From positions 1-12,279 of the forward strand of contig VBHI01000123.1 of NCBI GenBank assembly GCA_005881495.1: a stretch of 12,279 bases of DNA. The letters are read 5' to 3'. The notes under the pieces were generated by a model, which searched no databases, had not been told where the DNA came from, and worked only from the letters and a program-made list of their open reading frames with translations. The DNA is from Chloroflexota bacterium. GTDB taxonomy: Bacteria > Chloroflexota > Ktedonobacteria > Ktedonobacterales > Ktedonobacteraceae. This document shows positions 1-7,105 of the stretch, in pieces; position 1 is the first letter of the stretch, and every line of letters begins with the position of its first letter. Made by a program: the position numbers and the translations under genes.

Positions 1-929
1 GCCTCCTCTTTGAGTGGCTCTTCCGAAACGATCTTTCTTCCTGTTACCTCGTGAACATCAGCCACTTTATTCGAGGCGTACGCAACGCGCAGGGATGGAA
101 AATGTCCGGTGCGCACAAACTGCCAACAGACCCACATAAGCAGCACCAGTCCTACGGCAAAGATGATGAAGAGAAGCGTCAGAGACACCACACCCACATC
201 AATCAGCAGGAGGATAGCATTGCTGATCGCAGTGACACGCCTCTGCGTACTCGTCACCGTCGCTTGATACGTGTTGACCGTCTCCTGAATCCGCGCCAGC
301 GCGGCGTCTATCCTGGCCGTCCGCTGCGTTACCGCTCCCACGACTGTTGTCACAAGGCCTGCTTTCACATCTGTCAGTGTAGTACGTAAGTCTTGAACCG
401 CTGACTGCGCCTCTTGAGCACGATCGGATATTGCACTCAGTTGGTTAGTGAGTGTCGGTACCTGTATATTTGGGAAGCGGTTAAGCACCTCCAATTTGCT
501 GTTCAGAGAAACAACAGCGTCGTGAATGGTAGAAGCGGTTGTGCTCACCTTTTGAATACGCGGGGCGAGATCATTGTTAACCAGTTGATTGAATTTGTCG
601 ACGAGTGGGCTGCTGGCTTGGATCCGGTTACCCAGTTTGGCCGCCGCATCGTTCACCTGTGTAACCTTTTGTCGCGCGTCTTGCACCGCGGTATTCACGC
701 GCCCCAGCCCGTTATTCACGACCACAAGTGTTTTCGTCGTCACTGTGGTGACATCGATCACAGAACTGCGCGCGTATGGGCGGGCATACCACACCCCAGC
801 AATCCCCGCCAAACTTATAATGAATCCCAACACCGCAAGCAACATTAACACGGCGACCAAAATCCGCCAGACGATATTGAGCCAACGATTGCCTGCTTTG
901 GATGGCTTTGACGAAACAGCTTCACTCAT
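1..929 (-). CDS. Membrane-anchored coiled-coil protein, C-terminus beyond window edge
   Basis: An open frame reads without a stop from an ATG at 929-927 to the left edge, giving 309 residues (start MSEAVSSKPSKAGNRW). A strong hydrophobic segment spans about residues 23-47. A long polar region rich in Q, T, V, A and N follows (about 49-235) and looks like an extended helical or coiled-coil stalk. A second hydrophobic stretch covers about 239-270, and a basic and polar tail then runs to the edge. The layout suggests a bitopic or hairpin membrane protein with a large extracytoplasmic stalk. I do not recognise the family. GGAGG precedes the ATG by nine bases and is duplicated (see the tandem repeat). 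Plus-strand frames across the same stretch show no protein-like composition and are taken as shadows. Coding status is well supported by the unbroken 309-codon frame, the good ribosome site and the membrane pattern. Confidence 0.85.
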   Translation of the reverse strand, partial: MSEAVSSKPSKAGNRWLNIVWRILVAVLMLLAVLGFIISLAGIAGVWYARPYARSSVIDVTTVTTKTLVVVNNGLGRVNTAVQDARQKVTQVNDAAAKLGNRIQASSPLVDKFNQLVNNDLAPRIQKVSTTASTIHDAVVSLNSKLEVLNRFPNIQVPTLTNQLSAISDRAQEAQSAVQDLRTTLTDVKAGLVTTVVGAVTQRTARIDAALARIQETVNTYQATVTSTQRRVTAISNAILLLIDVGVVSLTLLFIIFAVGLVLLMWVCWQFVRTGHFPSLRVAYASNKVADVHEVTGRKIVSEEPLKEE

Positions 930-958
930 AAAACTAACCTCCGTAAAACTAACCTCCG
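929..958 (-). repeat. Exact tandem 15-bp repeat containing the Shine-Dalgarno sequence
   Basis: The 15-mer TAAAACTAACCTCCG occurs twice back to back, at 929-943 and 944-958. Read on the minus strand, each copy carries CGGAGG followed by TTAGTTTTA. The copy next to the ATG acts as the ribosome binding site of the minus-strand membrane protein gene. The outer copy is a spare, identical site 15 bases further upstream. It is probably a recent duplication, since no base has diverged. Confidence 0.9.
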
Positions 959-1009
959 AAAGAATCTCAGTTACCATTATACCTGCCAGGGAACGAAAAC
1001 ACATCCTCT

Positions 1010-1139
1010 GAATACACTATCTTTACCCACGGCAATCAGAAGGAAGGTGAGTTGATCGCTTCGCCTGGTGCGTTTGCATCAGGCAAACTGAGAGCCTTCA
1101 GTTCCTCTCCACTCTAAAAGCGCATGAAATAGTGTATTC
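1010..1139. promoter_or_regulatory. Divergent intergenic region with a spaced 11-bp inverted repeat
   Basis: The 290-base gap between the two divergent genes (930-1249) holds GAATACACTAT at 1010-1020 and its exact reverse complement ATAGTGTATTC at 1129-1139. A smaller hairpin lies between them (GTTTGC 1072-1077, GCAAAC 1083-1088, loop ATCAG). The symmetric placement suggests paired operators or matching promoter parts, since TACACT resembles a -10 box. I find no convincing -35 box for either direction. Confidence 0.4.
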
Positions 1140-1249
1140 TAAAGATATGTTTTCACGATCTACACCCTATCCTCAAAAAAAGTGATGATAAAGGCGAAGT
1201 TATTGTACCCGGGATATTTGTTAAAAAAGAACCAGAGGAGAAAATCATA

Positions 1250-1816
1250 ATGAGTAAAGAACAGCTTCACGAAATAACGTTGCATCTCGACGACATACAA
1301 GACCTTTTTGCGGACCCGGAACCAGGGTCAGACAGGTATGTTTCGGGAATGGACTACCTGTACAGTGAAGTCAGGATCTACCCACGGCACGAGAAGTTCA
1401 AGGTGACCATTGAACTCCCACAGGAAAAGATCACAGAAGGTCTACTGGAGAGAACCAGGGCAAAGATGAAGCGGTACTGCCAGTTCAAAGTTGAGCAGAG
1501 CCACAAGGAGCTGATTGCGCTACACCACCAGGGTGTCGCTACGCTCTGGATCGGCCTCCTTGTGATGGTGATTTGTTTAGTGCTGGCGTTTGCTTTTACC
1601 CTGATGGCGCAGTCGGGAATGAATAAAATACTGGAGGTGGCGTTTCAAGTTATAGCGACGTTGTTTGTTTTGAGCGCCGGTTGGGTTGCATTGTGGGAAC
1701 CATCTGAGATCTTTCTGTACGATTGGTGGCCTTTCCGGCAGGACATGCGCATTTACAATAAAATTGCCGATGCCGAGGTCGTTATCAGTGAGAGCGAAGT
1801 AGGGGATAAAAAGTAG
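1250..1816 (+). CDS. Small two-helix membrane protein of unknown function
   Basis: This 188-residue protein has a soluble N-terminal part (residues 1-95) with an acidic start and a short basic helix (about 66-80). Two transmembrane helices follow, at about 96-120 and 129-149. Just after the second helix is a striking aromatic and acidic segment, WEPSEIFLYDWWPFRQD (149-165), which looks like a conserved interfacial motif. A short charged tail ends the protein. Both ends are probably cytoplasmic. GAGGAG lies ten bases before the ATG. I do not recognise a named family, although the WEPSEIFLYDWWP signature reminds me of uncharacterised membrane proteins found across bacteria and archaea. It is divergent from the coiled-coil membrane protein and separated by 236 bases from the next gene, so it is probably monocistronic. 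That 236-base gap holds only an AT-rich GATATATAT stretch near 2029-2037, a weak -10 candidate for the next gene. Confidence 0.8.
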   Translation: MSKEQLHEITLHLDDIQDLFADPEPGSDRYVSGMDYLYSEVRIYPRHEKFKVTIELPQEKITEGLLERTRAKMKRYCQFKVEQSHKELIALHHQGVATLWIGLLVMVICLVLAFAFTLMAQSGMNKILEVAFQVIATLFVLSAGWVALWEPSEIFLYDWWPFRQDMRIYNKIADAEVVISESEVGDKK

Positions 1817-2052
1817 AGAGCAAGCAGCAGATCCATGATCGTGATTTCTGATGCAGAAGAGAGAGACCAATTTGGGAATGCCCTCGCTTTATGAACAGAT
1901 GTGATAACCTTGTGAGTCTGATCTGTGCCGGTGAGAGAAGGCTGTGATACTCGTCTTGTATGCTTTTTAGTGGATGACACGAGCCTCTGTGCGAAAACAG
2001 TGAGGAGCTTCATGTCAATGTACAAAATGATATATATGAAAGGAACGAAGCT

Positions 2053-2502
2053 ATGAGCGAAAGCAGCGTACCACAATTAGAAGAAATCGAGGCCATGTTT
2101 GTGCAGTGTGCCCACGGGATGACGACGAGTGACGGTACCGTGACGTTTCACGGACCGGCACATTCGACCCTGTTCTTTGCGGATCGTCCCCAACGGGTCG
2201 TGGGCCACATGCATACCAGGAAGTTCGTCAACGAGTGGGGTGAGGGCGAAAACAGCTTCGCTGAGGACCCCCCGAACGCGGTTCTTTCCTTCCTGGAGGA
2301 AGGAGACGCTGTCCCCGAAGAAGTGACAGTGGAACTGCGCGATCCACACCTGACCGAGGAGACGCTCACCTACAAAGTCGAGGTGCTTGATGGAACGCTC
2401 CCGGCCAAAGCGGGGCCATGTTCCCTGTTCATTGACCCGATCGGCAGGCCGTTGTCGCCTATGTCGGTTGCTGGCGTACGCCGTCGTCAACGTCGCAGGT
2501 AA
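2053..2502 (+). CDS. Conserved hypothetical soluble protein with arginine-rich C-terminus
   Basis: The product is 149 residues, with no signal peptide and no membrane segment. It has a block with FFADRPQRVVGHM (41-53), then EWGEGENSFAEDPPNAVLSF (61-80), an acidic beta-rich middle with VTVELRDP (91-98), and FIDPIGRPLSPMSVAGV (126-142) before RRRQRRR. From memory, this order of motifs matches a family of uncharacterised bacterial proteins in which the DRP, EW, DPPNA and PLSPxSVAGV blocks recur; no function is known to me. AGGAACG precedes the ATG. A minus-strand frame of 144 codons covers the same bases, but its product shows none of these blocks and is judged a shadow. The gene ends five bases before a large palindrome and converges on the monooxygenase gene. 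Confidence 0.75.
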   Translation: MSESSVPQLEEIEAMFVQCAHGMTTSDGTVTFHGPAHSTLFFADRPQRVVGHMHTRKFVNEWGEGENSFAEDPPNAVLSFLEEGDAVPEEVTVELRDPHLTEETLTYKVEVLDGTLPAKAGPCSLFIDPIGRPLSPMSVAGVRRRQRRR

Positions 2503-2507
2503 CCTGA

Positions 2508-2552
2508 GCATCCGGCGGTCGCATCTGGCCTAGATGCTTGTCCGCCGGATGC
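2508..2552. terminator. Nested palindrome between convergent genes, probable bidirectional terminator
   Basis: An 11-bp outer stem pairs GCATCCGGCGG (2508-2518) with CCGCCGGATGC (2542-2552). Inside it, GCATCT (2521-2526) pairs with AGATGC (2532-2537) around a five-base loop. It begins five bases after the stop codon at 2500-2502 and lies between two convergent genes, which fits a terminator. Neither side has a clear T run, so it may instead be a REP-type element or an RNA-stabilising hairpin. Confidence 0.5.
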
Positions 2553-2600
2553 CTGCAGAGGACTGGCGCCATTCATGCGCATCGATAAAGGAAGCAAAGC

Positions 2601-2698
2601 ATGTTTGCTGAAACTATTATTGGAGAAGTACTATGACCAAAACAGAGACCAACTTACACGTCTATCGTTTCATAGAAGGCACGCTCGCGGCTCTCTAA
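2601..2698 (+). other. Two overlapping short frames, possible stub of a lost gene start
   Basis: A frame of 11 codons (2601-2636, MFAETIIGEVL) follows AAGGAAG and ends in TGA that overlaps the next ATG (2633) as ATGA, the classic form of translational coupling. The second frame has GGAGAAG before its ATG and begins MTKTETN, but stops after 21 codons at 2696-2698. From 2654 it lies on the reverse strand of the monooxygenase gene. This may be the preserved start of a gene whose body was lost to rearrangement, or chance. Confidence 0.2.
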
Positions 2699-2947
2699 AT
2701 TGGGGATTGCCTCTCCCTTGACATAGCGTTCAAAATGCGGCGTCGCCATGTGAGCTTTGTACCCTGCCGCATCGACATACTGTTCATAGAGGAAGAAGAC
2801 GCGGGGATCAGTAGGCGAGCGCTGCGCCTGGTAATACAGGCAGCCAGGCTCCCGCCGCGAGAGCGGGGTCATCTTCCTGATGACCTCCAGAATGTTCTCC
2901 TGCTGTTCCTCTTTTGCCGTCCAGATGGCCGCAACAACGTATGCCAC
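2654..2947 (-). CDS. ABM-domain (YgiN-like) putative monooxygenase
   Basis: The 97-residue product fits a single antibiotic-biosynthesis-monooxygenase fold, a small ferredoxin-like domain that usually forms dimers. Members include quinol monooxygenase YgiN and oxygenases that act without cofactor. Supporting features are the N-terminal strand YVVAAIWTAK (3-12), the turn REPGCLYYQAQ (32-42), the strand FFLYEQYVDAAGYKAHM (51-67) and HFERY (71-75). The start is GTG at 2947-2945, preceded by AAGGAG at good distance; no ATG is available in frame. The GTG lies two bases from the stop of an upstream gene stub, so it was once the second gene of an operon. The substrate cannot be told from sequence. 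With the upstream gene truncated, its original promoter is probably gone. Confidence 0.85.
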   Translation of the reverse strand: MAYVVAAIWTAKEEQQENILEVIRKMTPLSRREPGCLYYQAQRSPTDPRVFFLYEQYVDAAGYKAHMATPHFERYVKGEAIPNLESRERAFYETIDV

Positions 2948-2949
2948 AG

Positions 2950-3123
2950 TTATGCTCCTTTCTTGCCAATGCGATTGCCTAATAGTTCGATACCTTCGAT
3001 TTCCATCTCTACCATGTCTCCTTCTTTCAAGATCAATTCGCCAAAGTGCTCAACGTGTTGACGTAGCAGCAAGCCTGCCCTCCCGGCATCCCCTTCTGAA
3101 TAGAAGATTGAGCCTCTTCTTGT
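2950..3123 (-). pseudogene. 3' remnant of a gene resembling the fumarylacetoacetate hydrolase family
   Basis: Reading leftward from an in-frame TAG at 3126-3124, about 57 codons follow before TAA at 2952-2950, with no plausible start near the beginning. The end reads LKEGDMVEMEIEGIELLGNRI. This matches the usual C-terminal strand pattern of FAH-family enzymes (LKxGDxVExEIEGIGxLxN). Upstream, GDAGRAGLLLRQ sits where the family normally has a GTPxGVG turn, so that motif appears altered. The remnant stops two bases before the monooxygenase GTG, and its last codons contain the Shine-Dalgarno of that gene. The 5' part is missing; the sequence above it carries a palindromic repeat. FAH-family assignment is by motif only. 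Confidence 0.55.
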
Positions 3124-3151
3124 CTACCCCCTTCCTTAACTTAATGGGTAT

Positions 3152-3176
3152 GGGGCGCGATAAATCGGCTCCTACA
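3152..3176. repeat. Intergenic palindromic repeat of the GGGGCG...CTCCTACA type
   Basis: The stretch begins GGGGCGCGATAAATCGGCTC and ends CTACA. CGAT and ATCG form its clear symmetric core; the outer arms are imperfect. It resembles the element at 12196-12220 in having G-rich and C-rich arms followed by CCTACA. It lies close to the broken 5' edge of the FAH-like remnant and before the 3' end of the ABC exporter operon. Confidence 0.4.
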
Positions 3177-3210
3177 GTTTCTCGAAGGGATGGGATGGTG
3201 ATCAACTTAT

Positions 3211-5049
3211 CTAATCGCTTCCGGAGACGGGGATTAATACGGGGATGAATCCTTCTCCTGGGCGGTAGTCTGGCGACTGGTGGCGGAAGAAGGTGTTGTA
3301 GAGCTGGGCGTAATGACCTCCTTGCGCTATCAAAGCGTCGTGGTTTCCTTCTTCAACTATTTTTCCCCGGCTGAGGACAATGATGCGGTTGGCGTGGCGA
3401 ATGGTCGAGAGGCGATGGGCGATGACAATAGCGGTGCGGTTTTCCAGTACCAGGTCAAGCCCCTCTTGTATCTGTGCTTCGGTGAGTGGGTCAACGCTGG
3501 CCGTGGCTTCATCGAAGACAATGATAGAGGGGTCCTGGAGCAAGACGCGTGCCAGCGCTACCAACTGTCGTTGTCCCATAGAGAGTGCTTTTCCCTCTTC
3601 TCCTACCTCGGTATTAAGGCCGTCTGGTAGGGCTTCAAGCCAATCACCCCAGCCAATATATTGAGCTACCTCGTCTACTTCTTCATCTGATGCCTCTGGC
3701 CGCGCATAGCGAATGTTATCGGCTACTGTGCCAGAAAAAAGGAACGGTACCTGCGGCACAACACCCAACTGGCGATGATACGCTTGCAAATCAAAGGTGC
3801 GGATATCGTGTCCGTCGATGAGGAGCTCGCCACCCTGGAATTCATAGAAGCGCGCGACGAGTTTGCCCAGACTTGATTTGCCCGCACCGGTATGTCCCAC
3901 CAGCGCCACTGTCTCACCTGCATTGATGACCAGGTTGAAGCCTGCTAAGACGGTCTGTTGCTCGGTGTATTGGAAGAATATATCCTTGAACTCGATACGC
4001 CCTTCTAAACGTGGCACCGGCTGGTGGTCGATCTGTCGTACACGTGGTTCAGCATCGATCAGAGCGAAGACGCGTTCGCTGGCGGAAAGCCCCAGTTGGA
4101 ACTGGCTCCAGAACGAGGCGATGCTGGTCAGAGGAAACCAGAGAATACCGATGCTTTGCACAAAGAGGAACCATTCGCCAGCCGAGATTGTGCCGTTCAG
4201 GACGTTCAGTCCGCCAAAGTAGATTACAATCGTCGTGCCAACATTGGCTACCAGGAAGAGCAAAGGAAAGACGCCATTGTAGACGAAGCCTGAGCGCACA
4301 TTCACATAGTACGATTGCTGGTTAACCTTCTTGAACGCGTCGTACATGTTCTGTTCCTGGCGGAAGTTTTTGGCCACGGTGATGCCGCTAATAGCCTCCT
4401 GCACATTGGCATTGACGCGCGCCAGGGATCTCTGGGAGCGCCGCGTAGTGCGCCGCGCGATCCAGCGAAAGCCGAGGGCGATGGCCACGATGGCAGGCGT
4501 GATAGTCAGCGCCAGTAACGCCAGCCTGGCGTTGATATAGAACAGCACTGCCGCGATGAGAAAGAATAACAGAAGCTGACTCAAGAGATTGAGGGTGAGC
4601 GTCACTACTGTAGCAAATTTTTCTGTATCCGATGTCACGCGGCTGACAATTTTTCCCGATGGATACTCGTCATAAAAAGACATATCACGCGCTACGATGG
4701 CCGCAAAGGCATCCTGCTGTAAGGCTAGCACGACGTTGCCTACTGAACGGGCCGTGTAGCGCTGGCGTAAAAAGTTGAACGTCCATGAAAGTACCCCTGT
4801 GATCAGGATGATTACGACCAGCAGAACTGTCGACTGGGCAGATTGCGTGGTTGTCAGGGTGTCAAGACTGCGCGCGATCAGGATTGGAAAGGCGGTATCC
4901 ATCAGCGATGTGAGCACGACGAGAAGCGCGACAAAGAGCATCATCTGCAATTGTGGACGGAAGTAGCCGATGATGCGGGCGACCAACTGGCGATCATCGT
5001 ACTTCCGGTCATAAGTTTCTTCATCCAGGCCATCCATGATAAAGCCCAT
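3211..5049 (-). CDS. Heterodimeric ABC exporter subunit with intact Walker B glutamate
   Basis: The 612-residue half-transporter has six membrane helices in residues 30-320 and an ATPase domain from about 350 to 585. Visible motifs are Walker A GHTGAGKSS (385-393), Q-loop Gln433, signature LSMGQ (489-493), Walker B IIVFDE (509-514) with catalytic Glu514, and switch His545. The signature is altered (M replaces the first G of LSGGQ). Its partner has a normal signature but no catalytic Glu, so the two form one degenerate and one working ATP site, as in TM287/288 and BmrCD-type exporters. It acts in the cytoplasmic membrane, exporting an unknown substrate, perhaps a drug, lipid or peptide. The ATG at 5049 follows AAGGAG, which lies in the 12-bp palindrome TCCTTCGAAGGA (5058-5069). 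It is second in the operon, 95 bases after its partner. The C-terminal tail (590-612) extends past the usual end. Confidence 0.93.
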   Translation of the reverse strand: MGFIMDGLDEETYDRKYDDRQLVARIIGYFRPQLQMMLFVALLVVLTSLMDTAFPILIARSLDTLTTTQSAQSTVLLVVIILITGVLSWTFNFLRQRYTARSVGNVVLALQQDAFAAIVARDMSFYDEYPSGKIVSRVTSDTEKFATVVTLTLNLLSQLLLFFLIAAVLFYINARLALLALTITPAIVAIALGFRWIARRTTRRSQRSLARVNANVQEAISGITVAKNFRQEQNMYDAFKKVNQQSYYVNVRSGFVYNGVFPLLFLVANVGTTIVIYFGGLNVLNGTISAGEWFLFVQSIGILWFPLTSIASFWSQFQLGLSASERVFALIDAEPRVRQIDHQPVPRLEGRIEFKDIFFQYTEQQTVLAGFNLVINAGETVALVGHTGAGKSSLGKLVARFYEFQGGELLIDGHDIRTFDLQAYHRQLGVVPQVPFLFSGTVADNIRYARPEASDEEVDEVAQYIGWGDWLEALPDGLNTEVGEEGKALSMGQRQLVALARVLLQDPSIIVFDEATASVDPLTEAQIQEGLDLVLENRTAIVIAHRLSTIRHANRIIVLSRGKIVEEGNHDALIAQGGHYAQLYNTFFRHQSPDYRPGEGFIPVLIPVSGSD

Positions 5050-5144
5050 ATAAAATCTCCTTCGAAGGAACGAGTAGTAGGTTGGTTATATTGGTAAGGC
5101 TGCGCAACTAACTTGACTGACTATGTTGCATCTTGCCGCGCAGT

Positions 5145-6965
5145 TTAATCGTTGAGCAGAGGCACCTCTTCCGGTAGTTTACGTGTTGCTTGTACGAGCT
5201 TCACCGTTGTTTGACGGTGAACGAAAATGCGGCGGTACAAATCGCAACGCTCAATCAATTCACTGTGGGTGCCTTGATCGACCAGCTCGCCTTTGCGCAG
5301 CACCAGGATTTTGTCGGCCCAGCGAATCTGCGAGAGGCGGTGGGTAATGAGCAAAGTGGTGCGACCCTGTAATACGCGGCGGATGGCCTTCTGTATCTCA
5401 TCTTCTGTCGCGCTGTCGATAGCGCTGGTCGAGTCATCTAAGATGAGGATGCGCGGGTTGGTGAGCAGGGCGCGCGCGATAGCAAGGCGCTGGCGCTGAC
5501 CCCCTGAGAGGGTGACGCCGCGCTCTCCAATGACCGTCTCGTAGCCATCCTTAAAGCTCATGATAAAATCATGGGCCTGGGCATCGTGCGCCGCTTGTTC
5601 AATGGCAGCCGGGTCAGCTTTCTGTCCAAGGCCATAGGCGATATTATCTGTGATCGAACGAGAAAAGAGAAAGATGTCCTGTTCGATAGTCGAAATTTGC
5701 GAGCGCAGCGCATCCATGCTCCAATCGCGCACATCGACACCGTCGATGAAGATATGGCCCTCGTCAACGTCATAAATGCGGTTGACGAGCTTCGTCAGTG
5801 TACTTTTGCCCGCGCCTGTCTGCCCCACAATGGCAACAGTCTGGCCTGGTTCAGCCCGGAAGGAGATATTTTTCAGAACGGGAGTGTCGCCATAGCGAAA
5901 GGTGACATTTTCAAAGATGATCTGTCCGCGCATTTCTGCGCTATAGCCATCCTCGTTTTCGTCGAGCTCTGTCTCTTCCTTCAGAATTGTGAGAATACGA
6001 TTGGCTCCTGCTATACCTAATTGGACCAGGTTAAACGACCAGTTGGAGATAAAAGTTGGGAAGCGAATGATGCCCATCAATCCCATGTAGGCCACCAGGT
6101 TCCCAATGGAAAGCTGGTTATGCATTACCAGGAAGAGGCCATGCAAGAAAGCTCCGGCAAGGGCGATACCGAGGAAGAGAGGAGGGAGGTAGCGGGCCTG
6201 GATTTCTCCATTCTTAATATAGTAGTCTCGATAGAGGCGGGCGCTCTTTTCAAACTTTCGCTGCTCCTGGCTTTCCTGAGCGGTTGCTTTCACCACTTCA
6301 ATACCGGTAACGGTCTCTGTCAACACCGCGTTGATCTTGCCAAATTGATCGCGCATCTCATCGGAAACTGGTTGAAGCTTGCGCGAGTAATGGCGCAAAG
6401 AAATGATGAATACTACGGTATACAGAACGGGCGCCAGCAGCAATTGTGGTTGGAGAAGACCGATAAAGGTTAAGGTGATGAAAAGGCTGGTGAACGAATC
6501 AACAATGGAGTCAACACCGGGCACAATCATATCACTCAATTGATTCATGTCATTGGCCGCACGAGCCATGATATCACCCACGCGCTGGCGATTGTGAAAG
6601 GTCTGGCTTTTGCCCAGCAGGTTGACATACAATTCGTCGCGGGCATCGGTAGCCAGGCGTTTCCCTAAAATCTCGGTTGAGAGACGCGCCGTAAGGTCGA
6701 CAACTCCACCGACGAGAACTACTCCGAGAATAATTAGCGCTATGCGAAATAGCTGGCTTGCACCAGATGTTCCTTGCAATACCGTATTGAAGGCTATGCC
6801 GGTAAAGATAGGAACTGATGCATAGAGCGTATTGGTGATGATCGATGCCAGCATGAAACTGACTATGAAAGGTTTATTGCGCAACAAATGCGAGATGATC
6901 CAGCGTATAGGATTTTTACGATTGTAATGATATTCATTGGCAATGGTAAATTCTCTTTTTGACAA
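5145..6965 (-). CDS. Heterodimeric ABC exporter subunit with degenerate Walker B
   Basis: The 606-residue half-transporter has six membrane helices in residues 30-320 and an ATPase domain from about 348 to 585. Motifs are Walker A GQTGAGKST (381-389), Q-loop Gln429, canonical signature LSGGQ (486-490), Walker B ILILDD (506-511), in which Asp511 replaces the catalytic Glu, and switch His542. In heterodimeric exporters such an Asp marks the non-hydrolysing site. Here that site would be completed by the altered LSMGQ of the downstream partner, while this protein's LSGGQ completes the partner's active site. The start is TTG at 6965, chosen because GGAGG (6973-6977) lies seven bases upstream and no better start is seen. 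It is the first gene of the two-gene operon and is divergent from the GT-C-like membrane protein gene. Substrate unknown. Confidence 0.93.
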   Translation of the reverse strand: MSKREFTIANEYHYNRKNPIRWIISHLLRNKPFIVSFMLASIITNTLYASVPIFTGIAFNTVLQGTSGASQLFRIALIILGVVLVGGVVDLTARLSTEILGKRLATDARDELYVNLLGKSQTFHNRQRVGDIMARAANDMNQLSDMIVPGVDSIVDSFTSLFITLTFIGLLQPQLLLAPVLYTVVFIISLRHYSRKLQPVSDEMRDQFGKINAVLTETVTGIEVVKATAQESQEQRKFEKSARLYRDYYIKNGEIQARYLPPLFLGIALAGAFLHGLFLVMHNQLSIGNLVAYMGLMGIIRFPTFISNWSFNLVQLGIAGANRILTILKEETELDENEDGYSAEMRGQIIFENVTFRYGDTPVLKNISFRAEPGQTVAIVGQTGAGKSTLTKLVNRIYDVDEGHIFIDGVDVRDWSMDALRSQISTIEQDIFLFSRSITDNIAYGLGQKADPAAIEQAAHDAQAHDFIMSFKDGYETVIGERGVTLSGGQRQRLAIARALLTNPRILILDDSTSAIDSATEDEIQKAIRRVLQGRTTLLITHRLSQIRWADKILVLRKGELVDQGTHSELIERCDLYRRIFVHRQTTVKLVQATRKLPEEVPLLND

Positions 6966-6977
6966 GCAAGCACCTCC

Positions 6978-6999
6978 GACAGATCAATGGGCATCTGTC
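6978..6999 (-). promoter_or_regulatory. Hairpin adjoining the exporter Shine-Dalgarno
   Basis: In the leader of the exporter mRNA, GACAGAT (6999-6993 on the minus strand) pairs exactly with ATCTGTC (6984-6978) around an eight-base loop. The stem ends directly against GGAGG (6977-6973). Such a stem could influence ribosome access or mRNA stability; no ligand-binding riboswitch fold is recognised. Confidence 0.5.
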
Positions 7000-7004
7000 T
7001 CATA

Positions 7005-7028
7005 TGAAGAATCTCTTGAAGAATCTCT
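7005..7028. repeat. Exact tandem 12-bp direct repeat in the divergent promoter region
   Basis: TGAAGAATCTCT occurs twice without a gap, at 7005-7016 and 7017-7028. It lies between the exporter operon and the divergent membrane protein gene. Two adjacent 12-mers put sites slightly over one helical turn apart, as expected for a regulator binding as a tandem pair, though a simple slippage duplication is equally possible. Confidence 0.6.
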
Positions 7029-7064
7029 ACACGTTCTCTTATGTTCAGTTATTCTACCACGTTA

Positions 7065-7080
7065 TTCATGACACCATGAA
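7065..7080. promoter_or_regulatory. Operator-like palindrome at the -35 position
   Basis: TTCATG (7065-7070) and CATGAA (7075-7080) form a perfect inverted repeat around ACAC. The site lies 14-29 bases upstream of the TATAAT at 7094-7099, so it covers the place of a -35 box. A dimeric repressor bound there would block the rightward gene. The regulator is unknown. Confidence 0.45.
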
Positions 7081-7090
7081 GCAGGAACTC

Positions 7091-7099
7091 TGATATAAT
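7091..7099 (+). promoter_or_regulatory. Extended -10 promoter of the GT-C-like gene, leaderless
   Basis: TGATATAAT is a perfect TGN-TATAAT extended -10. The usual start point seven bases downstream falls on the A of the ATG at 7106, so the mRNA would begin at the start codon. No Shine-Dalgarno is present in the six bases between the box and the ATG, which agrees with leaderless translation. No consensus -35 is seen. Confidence 0.65.
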
Positions 7100-7105
7100 A
7101 GCGCA

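Noticed and set aside
51..1011. Three plus-strand frames of 112-144 codons
   Set aside because: They oppose one unbroken minus-strand frame of 309 codons that has a membrane pattern and a strong ribosome site; their products are low-complexity and lack protein-like features.
2077..2511. Minus-strand frame of 144 codons over the conserved hypothetical gene
   Set aside because: The plus-strand product has family-like blocks (DPPNAVLSF, PLSPMSVAGV) and a ribosome site; the minus frame shows none.
3280..6825. Many plus-strand frames across the ABC exporter genes
   Set aside because: Both minus-strand proteins carry complete ABC motifs in order, so the opposite frames are shadows.
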